A DNA stretch of 63,189 bases from Polaromonas sp. AER18D-145 (GTDB taxonomy: Bacteria > Pseudomonadota > Gammaproteobacteria > Burkholderiales > Burkholderiaceae_C): the NCBI RefSeq assembly GCF_002379095.1, contig NZ_NBZV01000028.1, positions 1-63,189 of the forward strand, in the 5' to 3' direction. Shown here piece by piece: positions 53,882 to 63,189 of this stretch. The notes below the pieces were generated by a model that was given only the letters and a program-made list of their open reading frames with translations, was not told the origin of the DNA and made no database searches. A program made the translations under genes and the position numbers. Numbering within the stretch: position 1 is the stretch's first letter; every line of letters begins with the position of its first letter.

Positions 53882-53912
53882 TAAAATGAAGATAGTTACC
53901 GGTCAGTTACCG
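53882..53912 (+). promoter_or_regulatory. Possible fba promoter with direct repeats
   Basis: TAAAAT at 53882-53887 could be the -10. Just downstream, GTTACCG occurs twice (53895-53901 and 53906-53912), 11 bp apart, one helical turn, a pattern used by regulators. No clear -35 is seen. Confidence 0.3.
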
Positions 53913-53942
53913 AATCCGTTCAACCTTCTGGGGATATCTCTT

Positions 53943-55007
53943 ATGGCACTCGTTTCCATGCGCGAGCTGCTGGACCATGCGGCAGTCAACACCTACGGCA
54001 TTCCAGCTTTCAACGTCAACAACCTCGAACAGGTCCAGGCCATCATGCAGGCGGCCGACGAGGTCAATGCGCCGGTGATCATGCAGGCCAGTGCCGGCGC
54101 CCGCAAATATGCCGGCGAAGGTTTCCTCAAACACCTGATCCAGGCGGCGGTCGAGAGCTACCCGCACATCCCGGTCGTGATGCATCAGGACCACGGCCAA
54201 AGCCCGGATGTCTGCCGCGGTGCGATCAACCTGGGGTTCAGCTCGGTGATGATGGATGGCTCGCTGATGGCCGACGGCAAGACCATTGCCGACTATGACT
54301 ACAACATCGACGTGACCCGCAAGGTCGTGGAGATGGCGCATGCCACCGGCGTCTCGGTCGAGGGCGAACTCGGCTGCCTGGGCAGCCTGGAAACCATGCA
54401 GGGCGACAAGGAAGACGGCCATGGCACCGACGCGGTGATGACCCACGACCAGTTGCTGACCGACCCGGAGCAGGCCGCCGACTTTGTCAAACGCACCCAG
54501 CTCGATGCCCTCGCCATTGCGATCGGCACCAGCCACGGCGCCTACAAGTTCACGCGCAAGCCCACCGGCGACATCCTGGCGATCGAACGCATCAAGGAAA
54601 TCAACCGCCGCATCCCCAACACCCACCTCGTCATGCACGGTTCGTCCAGCGTGCCGCAGGACCTGCTGGCCATCATCCGCCAGTACGGCGGCGACATGAA
54701 GGAAACCTACGGTGTGCCGGTCGAGGAGATCCAGAAGGCCATCCAATTCGGTGTGCGCAAGATCAACATCGACACCGACATCCGCTTGGCCATGACCGCT
54801 GCCGTGCGCAAGTTCATGGCCGAAAACCCGAGCAAATTCGATCCGCGCGAGTGGCTCAAACCGGCCACGGCGGCGGCCAGGGCCATCTGCAAGCAGCGTT
54901 ACATCGAGTTCGGCTGCGAAGGCCAGGCCAGCAAGATCAAGGGCGAAGCCCTGAGCGTGGTGGCGGCCAAATACGCCAAGGGCGAGCTGGCCCAGGTGGT
55001 GCGTTAA
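53943..55007 (+). CDS. fba: Class II fructose-bisphosphate aldolase, CbbA type
   Basis: 354 residues from ATG 53943. The zinc and catalytic residues are present: Q-D-H-G-Q, E-G-E-L-G near 150-155, the later H-G metal ligand of M-H-G-S-S, and N-I-D-T-D. It splits FBP into DHAP and GAP. I chose the internal ATG because the conserved [10 protein letters not shown] starts there. A strong terminator follows. Confidence 0.97.
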   Translation: MALVSMRELLDHAAVNTYGIPAFNVNNLEQVQAIMQAADEVNAPVIMQASAGARKYAGEGFLKHLIQAAVESYPHIPVVMHQDHGQSPDVCRGAINLGFSSVMMDGSLMADGKTIADYDYNIDVTRKVVEMAHATGVSVEGELGCLGSLETMQGDKEDGHGTDAVMTHDQLLTDPEQAADFVKRTQLDALAIAIGTSHGAYKFTRKPTGDILAIERIKEINRRIPNTHLVMHGSSSVPQDLLAIIRQYGGDMKETYGVPVEEIQKAIQFGVRKINIDTDIRLAMTAAVRKFMAENPSKFDPREWLKPATAAARAICKQRYIEFGCEGQASKIKGEALSVVAAKYAKGELAQVVR

Positions 55008-55046
55008 CCCGGAAAATCCTCGCCGTGCCGAACTGGCGATAATTCA

Positions 55047-55075
55047 AAGCTCGCCGCTACCGGCGGGCTTTTTTT
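55047..55075 (+). terminator. Intrinsic terminator of fba
   Basis: A-G-C then TCGCCG pairs with CGGCGG and GCT across a CTAC loop, with seven U residues after. It ends 40-70 nt past the fba stop. Confidence 0.85.
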
Positions 55076-55092
55076 ACTTTTGGCAAGCATCC

Positions 55093-56001
55093 ATGACCTC
55101 CGCTCTCCACACCTCGGCCCTGACCTCCCTGCCCCTGCTCGCGCGCGGCAAGGTTCGCGACAACTACGCTGTCGGCAAAGACCGGCTGCTGATGGTCGCC
55201 AGCGACCGGCTCAGCGCCTTCGACGTCATCATGGGCGAGCCGATTCCGGGCAAAGGCGTGTTGCTCACGCAAATGGCCCTGTTCTGGTTCGACAAGCTGG
55301 GCCATATCTGCCCGAACCACCTGACCGGCGAGGCGCCCGAAAGCGTGGTGACACCCGCCGAAGTGCCGCAGGTCACCGGCCGCTCCATGCTGGTCAAGCG
55401 CCTGAAGCCGATTCCGGTCGAGGCCGTGGTGCGCGGCTACCTGGCCGGCAGCGGCTGGAAGGAATACCAGGAGAGCCAGTCGGTGTGCGGTGTGCCGCTG
55501 CCGGCCGGCCTGAAAAACGCCAGCAAGCTGCCCGAACCGATTTTCACGCCGGCGGCCAAGGCGGCGGTGGGCGAGCATGACGAAAACATCAGCTACGAGC
55601 AGGTGGTCAAGGTCGTCGGCCCCGAACTGGCCGCGCAGATCCGCGACCTCAGCATCCGCATCTACCAGGAGGCAGCAGCGTTTGCGCTGACCAAGGGCAT
55701 CATCATTGCCGACACCAAGTTCGAGTTCGGCCTCGACGACAATGGCACGCTGACCCTGATGGACGAGGTGCTGACGCCCGACTCCTCGCGCTACTGGCCG
55801 ATCGAAGGTTACGAGCAGGCATTCGCCACGGGCGCGAACCCGCCCAGCTACGACAAGCAGTTCGTGCGCGACTGGCTGGAGCAAGCCCTGGTCAACGGCA
55901 AGCCCTGGGACAAGACGCCGCCGGCGCCGCGCGTGCCGCAGGACGTGGTCGAAAAAACCGCGGCCAAGTACCAGGAAGCGCTGACCCGGCTGACAGCCTG
56001 A
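55093..56001 (+). CDS. purC: Phosphoribosylaminoimidazole-succinocarboxamide synthase
   Basis: 302 residues, the longer eukaryote-like form. A-R-G-K-V-R-D-N-Y near the N-terminus, [18 protein letters not shown], and T-K-F-E-F-G and [10 protein letters not shown] are all PurC. It makes SAICAR in purine synthesis. purE and purK, often adjacent, are not in the following sequence. Confidence 0.97.
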   Translation: MTSALHTSALTSLPLLARGKVRDNYAVGKDRLLMVASDRLSAFDVIMGEPIPGKGVLLTQMALFWFDKLGHICPNHLTGEAPESVVTPAEVPQVTGRSMLVKRLKPIPVEAVVRGYLAGSGWKEYQESQSVCGVPLPAGLKNASKLPEPIFTPAAKAAVGEHDENISYEQVVKVVGPELAAQIRDLSIRIYQEAAAFALTKGIIIADTKFEFGLDDNGTLTLMDEVLTPDSSRYWPIEGYEQAFATGANPPSYDKQFVRDWLEQALVNGKPWDKTPPAPRVPQDVVEKTAAKYQEALTRLTA

Positions 56002-56020
56002 CCGGCCCTTGGTTTAAAAT
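55990..56020 (+). promoter_or_regulatory. Possible metH promoter
   Basis: CTGACA (55990-55995) and TAAAAT (56015-56020) with a 19-nt spacer lie just before the riboswitch, so transcription would start within a few bases of it. The spacer is slightly long. Confidence 0.4.
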
Positions 56021-56028
56021 AGCTGCAT

Positions 56029-56114
56029 CCCAAGGAGCGTTGCAGCGAAACCCCGTTTCGTCAGGCTTGGGTGACAGCAGGACCCCCGCGGCCTGCCTTT
56101 GCAACGGCGCTCAC
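56029..56114 (+). ncRNA. S-adenosylhomocysteine riboswitch
   Basis: GGAGCGTTGC near the 5' end pairs with the 3' GCAACGGCGCTC to form P1, with the conserved 3' end ACGGCGCTCAC. CCCAAGG (56029-56035) can pair with GGCTTGGG (56064-56071), the pseudoknot of this class. SAH riboswitches turn on SAH-recycling genes when SAH rises; most sit upstream of ahcY or metH in beta- and gammaproteobacteria. It ends 22 nt before the metH start. Confidence 0.82.
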
Positions 56115-56136
56115 CTTCGATAGCCAAGGTGAGTGA

Positions 56137-58944
<2,808 letters not shown>

Positions 58945-58976
58945 AAAATGCACCGGCCACCGGCCTCGGTCAGTGC

Positions 58977-59076
58977 GCCGCGCAGGGCCGCCCCAAGCAA
59001 GCACAGCCCCCTCGGGGGGCATCCTTCGACGGGCTCAGGACGAGCGGAGGAATGAAGTGACGAGCGTGGGGGCTAT
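58977..59076. repeat. Dispersed repeat family A, copy 7
   Basis: AGGGCCGCCCCAAGCAAG, CCCCCTCGGGGGGCATCC, TTCGACGGGCTCAGGACG and ACGAGCGTGGGGGCT fill the gap between metH and the comM remnant. Confidence 0.75.
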
Positions 59077-59080
59077 ATTT

Positions 59081-59482
59081 CTAGTGGGCGCTTTTAAGCG
59101 CCCGCCGGTATTGCACCGCCTCGGCCACGTGGGTGAGCTGCACCGCCTGCGCACCGGCCAGGTCGGCGATGGTGCGTGCCACTTTCAGGCAGCGGTGGAT
59201 GCTGCGTCCCGACCAGCCCAGGCGCGCAGCCGCCGTGTTCAGGAATTTCGTGGCGGCATCGTCGAGCTGGCACTGTGCATCGATGGCCTTGCCCTGCAGC
59301 GCCTGGTTGCTGCTGCCCTGGCGCGCCGTGGCGCGTTCACGCGCCGCCACCACCCGTTGCCGGATGCTGGCCGTGCTTTCGCCCGGTGCGGCACCCAGTA
59401 GTTCTTCGGCAGCCAGCGCCCCGACTTCCACATGCAGGTCAATGCGGTCCAGCAGCGGGCCGCTGAGTTTGCCCTGGTAACG
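59081..59482 (-). pseudogene. comM: 3' remnant of comM
   Basis: The reading frame enters at R-Y-Q-G-K-L-S-G-P-L-L-D-R-I-D-L-H-V, a very conserved motif of ComM (Mg-chelatase-like AAA+ helicase for transformation), and runs 133 codons to a normal C-terminus. Everything N-terminal (~370 codons, with the Walker sites) is absent. At 59483 the sequence changes to AT-richer foreign DNA beginning TGT. The gene is therefore split by insertion and should be non-functional unless the other half is rejoined. Confidence 0.9.
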
Positions 59483-59616
59483 TGTAGGTTTTCAAAGTAA
59501 TTGAGCCAAGGTACCTTATTAAATCAAGGACTTACGCAACAACTATGCAAACGGCGTTTCCGCCAGCTTTCATAGTTATTGAGCTAAACCTACATCTTGA
59601 TCAAAGTTAATGAGCT
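59483..59616 (+). mobile_element. Terminal region of a transposon inserted in comM (Tn7/Tn6022-like)
   Basis: Starting with TGTAGGTTT at the comM junction, three direct 17-bp repeats follow: 59491-59507, 59569-59585 and 59600-59616, consensus TTCAAAGTTATTGAGCT with 1-3 differences each. Spacings are 78 and 31 bp. AAACCTACA at 59586-59594 is the exact inverse of the tip. Multiple spaced TnsB-like sites and a TGT..ACA terminus are the layout of Tn7-family ends; comM is a known target of Tn6022/AbaR-type elements. If transposition made a 5-bp duplication it would be TAACG at 59478-59482. Confidence 0.6.
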
Positions 59617-59742
59617 GTTGCTTTGCCTACCTAGGGTCCGGTAGTTCTTCAGCGCAGAACCGCGCGCGCCGACATGACAACATGCATGCCGTCAGCTTCT
59701 ACCTCATGGTTTACAGCTTTGTGACGAGACGAGGGGACAGTA

Positions 59743-59764
59743 AAAACCCGCCGAAGCGGGTTTT
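59743..59764. terminator. Bidirectional terminator at the end of the KilA-N gene
   Basis: AAAACCCGC and GCGGGTTTT form nine perfect pairs around a CGAA loop, flanked by A and T runs, two nt past the KilA-N stop on the minus strand. The 126 nt between it and the transposon end hold nothing I can name. Confidence 0.8.
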
Positions 59765-59766
59765 GG

Positions 59767-60447
59767 TTATGCGGCCTTTGTTATCTTCGGTTGATTTGCC
59801 ACCCGCCAATCGGCGGCCTGAGCAAGCAGATTGATTTTCCGCTTTTCATATTCCATGCCTTGCGCGATCAGAAGCGTATTGCGGATTTCCAAGTGAGCCA
59901 ACAGATCAAGCTGGTCAGACGTCATCTGATCTCGGTCAAGTCCCGTAAATGTGCCAGCCAACACCCAGTTCACCAGGCGCGCCTCATTGGTGTAGTGATG
60001 TGTCATGCAGCTTTTCCCATTGATTTGACGCGTGTCATGCAACATCTGCGACATCACCTTATACGAAGCCGCAGCGCTGTGACGCAACCGCCCCCTATCG
60101 GCAGTGCTGCGAATCAGGGAATCGATCTGCAAATCGCACCAAACAGAGAAATCGTCGTCCAGCCAGCGCGCGAAAGCGACAGCCAACTTCGGATGAAGCC
60201 AAGTCGCGTCAGCATGTTGGCGACCGCCGCGAATGACTTTTAGAACCGAGATTTTCTCGCTTCTGAGCTGACGACAGAGGGCGTCGATATAGTTTTGCGT
60301 GGCCGGGAGTTGTTGCCAGTCATTCGGTTTCTTCCCGAATTTGGCCGCAGCTTCGGTAGCGTTAAACCATCCGTCTTCACGGTAGGTAATGGGGTGACCC
60401 TTGTATTCCCTGGTCACCATTTGGCTGAGGTGTGATGGATTACTCAT
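59767..60447 (-). CDS. KilA-N domain protein
   Basis: 226 residues. The KilA-N fold is at ~14-115: Y-K-G-H-P-I-T-Y-R-E-D-G-W-F-N-A-T-E-A-A-A-K-F-G-K, then G-G-R-Q-H-A-D-A-T-W-L-H-P-K-L-A-V-A-F-A-R-W-L. A helical C-terminal part ends Q-P-K-I-T-K-A-A. KilA-N proteins bind DNA in phages, plasmids and phage-like islands and act as antirepressors or anti-defence factors. AAGGG lies 6-7 nt upstream of the ATG. GC is lower than the surrounding chromosome. Confidence 0.85.
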   Translation of the reverse strand: MSNPSHLSQMVTREYKGHPITYREDGWFNATEAAAKFGKKPNDWQQLPATQNYIDALCRQLRSEKISVLKVIRGGRQHADATWLHPKLAVAFARWLDDDFSVWCDLQIDSLIRSTADRGRLRHSAAASYKVMSQMLHDTRQINGKSCMTHHYTNEARLVNWVLAGTFTGLDRDQMTSDQLDLLAHLEIRNTLLIAQGMEYEKRKINLLAQAADWRVANQPKITKAA

Positions 60448-60489
60448 AAAGCCCTTTCAAGCTCTATGCCACGTAGTACAAACAGCCTC

Positions 60490-60516
60490 TTGACGCGTAT
60501 GACGGCTGTGTATAAT
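60490..60516 (+). promoter_or_regulatory. Possible promoter toward the tRNA
   Basis: TTGACG (60490-60495) and TATAAT (60511-60516) look like strong sigma70 boxes but with a 15-nt spacer, shorter than normal. It would transcribe rightward through 260 nt to the tRNA. Confidence 0.4.
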
Positions 60517-60518
60517 CT

Positions 60519-60695
60519 ATGGCTAACTACAATAAAAACCACACCCGTTTTGATCTTGGCGGATTGCCGGATGTGGATCGGAGAACCCTTAAAGGCCCGC
60601 TGTTTCGTAAGAAGCAGTGGGTTTTGTCTTTTGGGGGCTTCGGGATTTTAACTGTTTGCGCATCCAGTTCAGCACTCTGCCTCGAGGAGTGCTAA
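60519..60695 (+). CDS. Small ORF of 58 residues, uncertain
   Basis: It begins M-A-N-Y-N-K-N-H-T-R-F-D-L-G-G-L-P-D-V and contains K-K-Q-W-V-L-S-F-G-G-F-G-I. Its ATG is only 3 nt past the -10 box, so it cannot be translated from that promoter unless the start is elsewhere, and no ribosome site is seen. Past it, AGCACTC/GAGTGCT (60671-60693) forms a hairpin and the rest to 60772 shows nothing. Confidence 0.25.
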   Translation: MANYNKNHTRFDLGGLPDVDRRTLKGPLFRKKQWVLSFGGFGILTVCASSSALCLEEC

Positions 60696-60772
60696 GTATT
60701 TCTGACTCAATGGTCAGCAACTGCTTGCGCCGCTTGAAAATGTCGCAGTCACCTCCAGTTCTCTTGTATCTT

Positions 60773-60856
60773 GGGAGAGTGTTGGAGTGGTAGACATACC
60801 GGCCTGATAAGCCGGCGCCTAACGGCAGCGCGGGTTCGATTCCCGTCCTCCCACCA
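60773..60856 (+). tRNA. Unusual class II tRNA, anticodon GAT (Ile-type) in a Leu-like frame
   Basis: 84 nt with encoded CCA. The anticodon arm CCGGC-CTGATAA-GCCGG is perfect, anticodon GAT at 60806-60808. The D-loop GTGGTAGAC is that of tRNA-Leu, and a ~14-nt variable arm (GCC-TAAC-GGC core) makes it class II, unlike normal tRNA-Ile. The acceptor has five Watson-Crick pairs plus A-C and G-U. Acceptor plus T stem add up to 11 bp instead of 12. T-loop TTCGATT and discriminator A are normal. It may be a decayed gene or a non-canonical tRNA carried by the mobile element. Confidence 0.65.
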
Positions 60857-60862
60857 AGAAAT

Positions 60863-60886
60863 GCCGGAGATGACCCCCGGCTTTTT
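60863..60886 (+). terminator. Terminator of the tRNA
   Basis: GCCGG pairs with CCGGC across a 9-nt loop, followed by TTTTT, six nt after the CCA end. Its presence suggests the tRNA is, or was, transcribed as a unit. Confidence 0.7.
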
Positions 60887-61123
60887 CTATGTACCGCCCC
60901 GGTTCAACCTGAACCATGACTCGGATTCCCCAATTCGATTCTCACGAGCACTGTGGTAACATACAGTTCTTCGGCGGCAAGCTCCATCGAAAGCCTGGCC
61001 AGGCAAAGCCGATTCTCACGGCGGCACGTCGATCAAGATCTGGCACGACGAGAAAAACAAAGTTAGATCCTGCATGTGAATTGCCGTAACGTGGGCCGCG
61101 TAAGAGCTCACGTCCAAATTTCT

Positions 61124-61147
61124 AAAGCCGCCTCAAGCGGCTTTTTC
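61124..61147. terminator. Terminator at the end of the HNH gene
   Basis: AAAGCCGC and GCGGCTTT pair across CTCAA, next to the HNH stop, with a U-tract on the plus side and an A-tract partner. It could serve both strands. The 237 nt from 60887 to 61123 hold only short frames without ribosome sites. Confidence 0.7.
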
Positions 61148-61550
61148 ACGCCCGTGCATCTCTGCAATCACTGCCGCGAACAGATTCATTGCGGTTGAGC
61201 GCCACTCCCGAACCCGCCGGGTGCCACTTACCAACTGCCATGCGCTGGACGATGCGGCATTTATAAACCTGCGGCTCGGGGGCTTTATTGGATCGGCCAG
61301 CATGCCGTCGGCTGTTGCACCAGGCACATGCTGCGACAATGTTGCCGGGCGTGTCTAGGCCGCCATCCTTTTGCGCGACAAGATGCTCGGCAGTGCTTCT
61401 CCGTAGTTTTGCCTGGGCAATGGAAATGCCATGTTTGGCAGCGAAGTACTCGACGGCCTCCTCCCAGATGGGGAGCTCACAGTAAAAGCACTTGTGGTTT
61501 TGCCGGTGAAAGGCGATGAGGCGAAGCTGTTTACAGATTGATTTGGTCAT
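61146..61550 (-). CDS. HNH endonuclease domain protein
   Basis: 134 residues from ATG 61550 (61598 would add a non-conserved leader). The motifs are C-F-Y-C in a zinc-type knuckle, then S-T-A-E-H-L-V-A-Q-K-D-G-G-L-D-T-P-G-N-I-V-A-A-C-A-W-C-N-S-R-R. This has the H..N..C-x-x-C of HNH nucleases similar to those of prophages and restriction systems. C-terminal part is basic. The target is unknown; it may cut at a home site or act in defence. Confidence 0.85.
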   Translation of the reverse strand: MTKSICKQLRLIAFHRQNHKCFYCELPIWEEAVEYFAAKHGISIAQAKLRRSTAEHLVAQKDGGLDTPGNIVAACAWCNSRRHAGRSNKAPEPQVYKCRIVQRMAVGKWHPAGSGVALNRNESVRGSDCRDARA

Positions 61551-61620
61551 CGGGAAATCCACTTGAGGTACAAGCAATTTCCCGGTGACGCATAGCACGC
61601 CATTCGGGCACCGGCGGATC

Positions 61621-61658
61621 GACCGTTCGGCGATGCCTAGGCTCGACCTAGGACGGTC
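61621..61658. other. Nested inverted repeats in the HNH upstream region
   Basis: GACCGT ... ACGGTC encloses CCTAGG-CTCGA-CCTAGG. Read together they can form a hairpin of 6 bp plus 6 bp, a possible operator for HNH or transcript element. Another lone CCTAGG lies at ~59631. Confidence 0.35.
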
Positions 61659-61736
61659 AGGGGCTGCATATCCTGAACAGGGACTAGTCTACAAAATTAA
61701 CCCCCTTTGGTCTATCACCGCAAGTTAAGGCGCGAG

Positions 61737-61758
61737 GCCTCCTCCAATTAGAGGAGGC
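61737..61758 (+). other. Hairpin in the leader of the small secreted protein
   Basis: GCCTCCTC and GAGGAGGC pair perfectly over a CAATTA loop. No U-tract follows, so it is more likely a regulatory leader than a terminator. Confidence 0.35.
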
Positions 61759-61807
61759 GCCAGTGGAGCGCACATGTCACCATATGTTTCAAACGATGGG
61801 AGACATC

Positions 61808-62068
61808 ATGAAACTGCTCTGCGCGATCGCGCTGCTGCTGGCTTGCGGGTTTGCTTCCGCTCACTCGGGCGGTACGGATGCACAGGGTTGCCATACGAAT
61901 CGTAAGACAGGTGACTATCACTGCCACGGTTCGAAGGGATCAAGTACTGCAGCGGCACCGCGTCAGGCGGCTCCAGCCCAGTCGTCTGGGCAGACTTGTT
62001 ACGTCGGGCCGCGCGGCGGGACCTACACGATTACCAAGAGCGGAAGGAAAAACTATGCCGGCTGCTGA
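61808..62068 (+). CDS. Small secreted YHYH-type protein
   Basis: 86 residues from ATG 61808; GGGAG lies 5 nt upstream. Signal peptide K-L-L-C-A-I-A-L-L-L-A-C-G-F-A-S-A. The mature protein has H-S-G-G-T-D-A-Q-G-C-H-T-N-R-K-T-G-D-Y-H-C-H and a C-terminal C-Y-V-G-P-R-G-G-T-Y-T-I-T-K-S-G-R-K-N-Y motif. Its cysteines and histidines suggest a metal-stabilised Excalibur-like domain, sometimes fused to nucleases. Function unknown. Confidence 0.8.
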   Translation: MKLLCAIALLLACGFASAHSGGTDAQGCHTNRKTGDYHCHGSKGSSTAAAPRQAAPAQSSGQTCYVGPRGGTYTITKSGRKNYAGC

Positions 62069-62106
62069 GACCGCGTTCAGGGCCGCCACGCTGCTAGCAT
62101 CCGTTG

Positions 62107-62826
62107 ATGCCTAAATGGAAAACCACTTGGGTGCGTGCGAGGAAGACGATCAAGCAGATCTTCCTTGAGGCAATATTTCCAATCTGCGTAGCCAGTGCCT
62201 GGACGATTGCGAACTACGGTGTGGCAATTTCAACTTGGCCTGCGAAAGATGCAATAAATCTTTTCGGCATGACCTTCGTCGCCGTCGCATGGGTATCGGG
62301 ACAGATATTCCGAATCATTAAGCAAACAAGGGACCGGGAGAGTTTTGATCACATTAGCGACGTGATAACCGGTGGCGATACGTTTCCCGTAATTTCGCCA
62401 ATCACTGCTGGCGAGGCGATCTCCTTTGTTGTTGGATTGTCGCTGCGCCTTAATGGGCGTCATTCGCTCTATGACCTGACAACGATTGTCACCGACATCG
62501 AAAAAATGCGACAAGTGCATTCCAGCGGTGAGCGGATCCATATGGAACACTACATGACGCGTTTCCAACTCGGCACACTGGGGCGAGCTTATGAGGAACG
62601 ACTTCTAAGGTTTGACCCATCACCAACGCTCAAATGGTCCTTCTTTATTCAAAGCTTCTCACGCAATGGTCAATACAAGCAGAGCCTCTTACTTCGGAAA
62701 GTGGATGCCAGGTGGACTCACGCGCTTCAAATAACACGCGATGGCAAGAAAATATTTGAATACATAGATCCTCGATTTCCTGCGGGAGAGCTGGACGACT
62801 TGGATCCTGAAAAACCAAGGCTCTAG
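62107..62826 (+). CDS. Two-TM membrane protein of unknown function
   Basis: 239 residues from ATG 62107 (TTG 62104 is also in frame). Hydrophobic segments are at ~18-38 (F-L-E-A-I-F-P-I-C-V-A-S-A-W) and ~49-70 (F-G-M-T-F-V-A-V-A-W-V-S-G-Q). The C-terminal ~165 residues are cytoplasmic with A-L-Q-I-T-R-D-G-K-K-I and a strongly acidic end. No domain recognised. GC is low (cargo-like). The kinase start follows 87 nt later on the same strand. Confidence 0.75.
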   Translation: MPKWKTTWVRARKTIKQIFLEAIFPICVASAWTIANYGVAISTWPAKDAINLFGMTFVAVAWVSGQIFRIIKQTRDRESFDHISDVITGGDTFPVISPITAGEAISFVVGLSLRLNGRHSLYDLTTIVTDIEKMRQVHSSGERIHMEHYMTRFQLGTLGRAYEERLLRFDPSPTLKWSFFIQSFSRNGQYKQSLLLRKVDARWTHALQITRDGKKIFEYIDPRFPAGELDDLDPEKPRL

Positions 62827-62913
62827 GTGTTTCCGCGGCATAGTGTAGTTAAGCTCGCTAGTCATTTCGGCAGATGCCATTGAAAAGCAACGGCGAGACA
62901 GGAGGGAGAACTG

Positions 62914-63093
62914 ATGAATCGCGGACGGCTGGGGAATTTGACTTGCACAACAGACGGTCTTGTCGTGATCGGCGATCAGCACCTGCGGATCCCCGGTTAC
63001 AAAGTGCTTAGGAGGATAGGAAATGGAGCAAATGCGGTTGCGGCGCGTGTCAAGGTAGTTGTCGCCTCAGTCATGCAGCCAATGGCTGAATAA
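62914..63093 (+). pseudogene. Truncated Ser/Thr protein kinase N-terminus
   Basis: 59 residues, with a very good AGGAGG ribosome site 7-9 nt before ATG 62914. Residues 26-42 (I-P-G-Y-K-V-L-R-R-I-G-N-G-A-N-A-V) match the start and Gly-rich loop of eukaryotic-type kinases. After about residue 42 (nt ~63040) similarity stops at once and the frame reads unrelated sequence to TAA. The kinase was therefore cut by a second rearrangement. Confidence 0.6.
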
Positions 63094-63189
63094 GCGTGGC
63101 GCCGACATGGGCCGCCACCACCGAGTCGCGCTCGGGGTTGAGTGTCACAGCACCGGTGGGCGTCCAGTTTCTTGTGTTCCCAGACCAGC
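63071..63189 (-). CDS. C-terminal end of an unidentified protein (partial)
   Basis: An open frame enters from the window edge and ends at TGA 63071-63073: ...G-N-T-R-N-W-T-P-T-G-A-V-T-L-N-P-E-R-D-S-V-V-A-A-H-V-G-A-T-L. It overlaps the tail of the kinase remnant on the other strand, which suggests it belongs to whatever inserted into the kinase. Family not recognised. Confidence 0.4.
   Translation of the reverse strand, partial: WSGNTRNWTPTGAVTLNPERDSVVAAHVGATLIQPLAA

Noticed and set aside
59610..59834. 74-residue plus-strand frame at the transposon end
   Set aside because: It crosses a perfect terminator and overlaps the KilA-N 3' end; no ribosome site.
60773..60856. Ordinary tRNA-Leu(TAA) reading of the tRNA
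   Set aside because: TAA occupies positions 36-38 of the loop; the stem fixes the 7-nt loop so that positions 34-36 are GAT.
60916..61089. 57-residue frame between the tRNA and HNH genes
   Set aside because: No ribosome site and no protein-like pattern; another frame here shows a short protein-like tail but has no start.

Overview
The window looks like the chromosome of a betaproteobacterium in the Burkholderiales, most likely Comamonadaceae (Polaromonas/Rhodoferax-like). The reasons are high GC, a smg-dprA-LysM//def-fmt block, a fused indolepyruvate oxidoreductase next to an Lrp gene, a MetH that lacks its homocysteine domain, and two dispersed repeat families that I recall as common in that family. 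One carries CCCCCTCGGGGG and the CPELVEG-coding motif (family A below). The other begins GCTATT..ATAGC (family B).

Region 1 (1-10.2 kb): a lone GST gene, then a tightly overlapping minus-strand operon. In transcription order it holds a flavin oxidoreductase, DUF1365, cyclopropane-fatty-acid synthase, a chalcone-isomerase-like protein, an MFS carrier, a DUF3833 lipoprotein, and after a short gap an SDR and an NTF2-like protein. Upstream are a glutathione peroxidase and, divergent from it, a MerR-B12 regulator with the residues of a LitR/CarH photoreceptor. This looks like a light or singlet-oxygen membrane-lipid response.

Region 2 (10.4-32 kb): ferritin-like protein, hldE-type adenylyltransferase, an RND tripartite pump with its TetR regulator, glnE, a YhdP-type AsmA protein followed by a Nit amidase and a FixL/FixJ-like two-component pair, mltA with a lysozyme-inhibitor-like lipoprotein, and an Lrp regulator facing the indolepyruvate oxidoreductase.

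Region 3 (32-59 kb) is mostly housekeeping: indolepyruvate oxidoreductase, yajC-secD-secF, DUF1631, smg-dprA, LysM, def-fmt-azlC-azlD, pgk, a DapA-like gene, pyk, an alpha/beta hydrolase, PAP2, fba, purC, and metH behind an S-adenosylhomocysteine (SAH) riboswitch.

Region 4 (59.08-63.19 kb) is accessory. comM is cut inside the conserved R-Y-Q-G-K stretch. The foreign DNA begins TGT and carries three spaced 17-bp repeats, which is the architecture of a Tn7/Tn6022-type transposon end in a known hotspot. Its visible cargo is a KilA-N protein, a structurally odd class II tRNA with anticodon GAT, an HNH nuclease, a small secreted protein, a two-TM protein, a truncated Ser/Thr kinase start and the end of an unidentified gene.

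Family A repeats lie in frame inside glnE, fmt and the DUF1365 gene. Family B repeats lie in frame inside dprA, the outer-membrane efflux gene and the signal-peptide region of an exported protein.
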